64,000 bases of DNA from Micromonospora sp. U21. Lineage in GTDB: Bacteria > Actinomycetota > Actinomycetes > Mycobacteriales > Micromonosporaceae. Each line of letters opens with the position of its first letter. Position 1 is the first letter of the stretch. Below, one piece after another: positions 62,384 to 64,000 of the stretch. The stretch covers positions 1 to 64,000 of the forward strand of contig NZ_JAGPYK010000006.1 of the NCBI RefSeq assembly GCF_018070045.1, written 5' to 3'. The position numbers and the translations under genes are program-made. The notes below the pieces were generated by a model. The model had not been told where the DNA came from, ran no database searches, and saw only the letters and a list, made by a program, of their open reading frames with translations.

Positions 62384-63676
62384 GTGACCGGACGCGCGCC
62401 GCTGGACGTCGAGCTCGCGCTGCTCGGCGGCGGCGGCGCCGCGTCGCTGCTGCTCGCCGCGCTGGACCGGCACGGCGTACGCGACCTGCGGATCGCGGTC
62501 GTCGACCCGGTGCGCCGGCGTGGCCAGGACCGCACCTGGGCGTTCTGGGGCCGCCCGGACAGCGACCTGGACCCGCTGCTCAGCGCGAGCTGGCAGCAGG
62601 TCGAGGTGGCCACCCCGGCGCGGCGTCGGGTGATGGACCTGGCCCCGCTGCGGTACGCCATGCTCCGCTCCGGCCCGGTCTACGACCGGGCTGCCGAGGC
62701 CGAGCGCCGCCTCGGCGCCACCCGGATCGTCGCGCCCGCGGAGTCGGTGGTCGACGACGGCACCTGCGTGCTGGTGCGTACCGGCGGCGGACCCACCGTA
62801 CGAGCCGGCTGGGTGCTCGACTCCCGGCCCCGCCCACCGGCCCGACCCGGACGGACGACCTGGTTGCAGCACTTCCGGGGCTGGTGGCTCGAAGCCGACC
62901 GGCCGGTGTTCGACCCGGCGCGAGCGGTGCTGATGGACTTCCGCACCCCGCAGCCGACCCGGGGCGTCTCGTTCGGGTACGTGCTCCCGGTGAGTGACCG
63001 CTACGCCCTGGTCGAGTACACCGAGTTCTCGCCGGCCCTGCTCACCGACTCCGGGTACGACGCGGCGCTGGCCGGCTACCGCGACCTGCTCGGGCTCGAT
63101 CCGGCCGGGCTGCGGGTGCGCGAGGTGGAGAACGGGGTGATCCCGATGACCGACGCGCCGTTCCCGGCCCGGCCCTCGCCCAGGGTGGTCCGCCTCGGCA
63201 CGGCCGGCGGCGCGACCCGCCCCTCCACCGGCTTCACCTTCTCCGCCATGTACCGCCAGGCCGACCAGGCGGCCCGTGCCCTCGCCGCCGACCGGCCGCC
63301 GGTGCCCGCGCCGGCGTACCCCCGCCGGCACCGCTGGATGGACGCGGTCGCCCTGCGCGCGCTGGACCGGGGCGGTGTCGGCGGCCCGGACTTCTTCGAC
63401 CGGCTCTTCGACCGCAACCCGGCCGAACGGGTGCTGCGCTTCCTCGACGGCGTCACCACCCCGGCCGAGGAGATCGCGGTGATGAACTCCACCCGGCTGC
63501 TGCCGATGATCGCGGCCACCGCCGGCGACGCGGCGGACCGGATCCGCGACCGGCTGCGCCCGACCCGACCCGCCCCGGCCATCCCGGCGGCCGTGGTGGG
63601 CGTCCCACCCTCCGGCGGAACGGGCGATGCCGAGCCGGACGTCGCCGGGTCGGAGCCCGGCGCGCCGCCCCGCTGA
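62384..63676 (+). CDS. Lycopene cyclase (CrtY/CrtL type)
   Basis: A 430-aa flavoprotein that turns the ends of lycopene into beta-rings. The N-terminus has a dinucleotide-type Gly motif ([10 protein letters not shown]), followed by family blocks [43 protein letters not shown] and [15 protein letters not shown]. The C-terminal 50 residues are Pro-rich and variable. No other carotenoid gene is in the window, so phytoene synthase and desaturase must be elsewhere. GTG 62384 has only a weak G-rich ribosome site. Confidence 0.9.
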   Translation: MTGRAPLDVELALLGGGGAASLLLAALDRHGVRDLRIAVVDPVRRRGQDRTWAFWGRPDSDLDPLLSASWQQVEVATPARRRVMDLAPLRYAMLRSGPVYDRAAEAERRLGATRIVAPAESVVDDGTCVLVRTGGGPTVRAGWVLDSRPRPPARPGRTTWLQHFRGWWLEADRPVFDPARAVLMDFRTPQPTRGVSFGYVLPVSDRYALVEYTEFSPALLTDSGYDAALAGYRDLLGLDPAGLRVREVENGVIPMTDAPFPARPSPRVVRLGTAGGATRPSTGFTFSAMYRQADQAARALAADRPPVPAPAYPRRHRWMDAVALRALDRGGVGGPDFFDRLFDRNPAERVLRFLDGVTTPAEEIAVMNSTRLLPMIAATAGDAADRIRDRLRPTRPAPAIPAAVVGVPPSGGTGDAEPDVAGSEPGAPPR

Positions 63677-63801
63677 CCATCATGGCGATCGTCTCCGGCA
63701 GACCGTGCCCGGGTGGCGCACGGGATTTTCGGCCGGCGCCGGCCCGGCGTGGCGGCCCCCGAGCGCGGGGCGCGGCGTCGACGCCCGGTAGGTTGCCGGG
63801 C

Positions 63802-64000
63802 ATGGTGGACGCGGCGGCCGGCAGAGGTGTGCAGATCTGGACCGACGGGGCGTGCAGCGGCAACCCCGGGCCGGGCGGTTGGGGAGCCCTGCTGCGCTAC
63901 GGCGACCACGAGCGGGAGCTGTGCGGCGGTGAGGCCACCCCGACCACCAACAACCGCATGGAGCTGATGGCGGCCATCCAGGCGCTGGAGAGTCTCACCC
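63802..64000 (+). CDS. rnhA: Ribonuclease HI (partial, cut by window end)
   Basis: The first 66 codons of an RNase HI, which cuts the RNA strand of RNA-DNA hybrids. The catalytic core start is clear: [19 protein letters not shown] (Asp15) and [12 protein letters not shown] (Glu54). The rest lies beyond the window. TAGGTT (63789-63794) ends 7 nt before the ATG, giving a leaderless start. Confidence 0.93.
   Translation, partial: MVDAAAGRGVQIWTDGACSGNPGPGGWGALLRYGDHERELCGGEATPTTNNRMELMAAIQALESLT

Overview
The window is GC-rich (over 70% by eye) and reads as a conserved-plus-accessory chromosomal segment of a filamentous actinomycete, most likely Micromonosporaceae (Micromonospora or a close relative). 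Supporting signs are GTG/TTG starts with GGAGG-type sites alternating with leaderless starts 6-8 nt after a TANNNT box, a mycothiol-type DinB protein, a SigE-family sigma factor, an Rpf under a ydaO riboswitch, a class F sortase, and dispersed inverted repeats that I recall from that family. The taxonomic call is inference. No tRNA, rRNA, CRISPR array, transposase or phage gene was seen.

Layout. 1-6.2 kb: a small tyrosine phosphatase, a UvrA-like ABC ATPase divergent from a double-HTH MerR regulator, a D,D-carboxypeptidase and an exported cyclophilin. 6.3-15.4 kb: a xylo-oligosaccharide locus with two LacI regulators, a binding lipoprotein, two permeases, a GH3 beta-xylosidase and a CE7 esterase; the transport ATPase is missing and is presumably a shared MsiK. 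15.4-21.3 kb: a VanX-like lipoprotein, a WYL regulator broken by a one-base deletion, an OtrA/Tet(M)-type ribosome protection protein with a leader ORF, and the RNA ligase gene rtcB behind a leader peptide, antiterminator and intrinsic terminator. 21.3-30.7 kb: a DinB protein, a TetR/MFS pair, an AfsQ1/AfsQ2-like two-component system with a GerMN lipoprotein and a likely target gene carrying a GTAAC-N6-GTAAC box, and an MFS/ArsR divergent pair. 30.9-41.6 kb: secreted hydrolases, including a protein joining a snapalysin domain to a trypsin domain, a DUF3152 metalloprotease-like lipoprotein, an M28 peptidase and an M15-like mini-protein, plus a SigE sigma factor with its membrane partner, a large hybrid kinase and an SDR. 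41.8-52.3 kb: htpG, an rpf gene under a c-di-AMP riboswitch, a DNA polymerase IV with a LexA-like box at its start, two coupled GNAT enzymes, a glutamate-synthase-like FMN protein, a Tat-exported amidase and a stomatin-like protein. 52.4-64 kb: a small-channel-like membrane protein with TQVV repeats, two MFS exporters, VOC, SEC-C and DUF6157 proteins, an SGNH hydrolase, a CorA transporter, a sortase F with a secreted partner, an ArsR-SRPBCC fusion with twin operators, a lycopene cyclase, and the start of an RNase HI gene cut by the window end.

The most interesting signals are the apparent transcription attenuator in front of rtcB, whose Arg-rich leader peptide stops inside the antiterminator stem; the metalloprotease-serine protease fusion; a palindrome shared by two distant intergenic sites; and a set of well-placed operators that link regulators to their neighbours.
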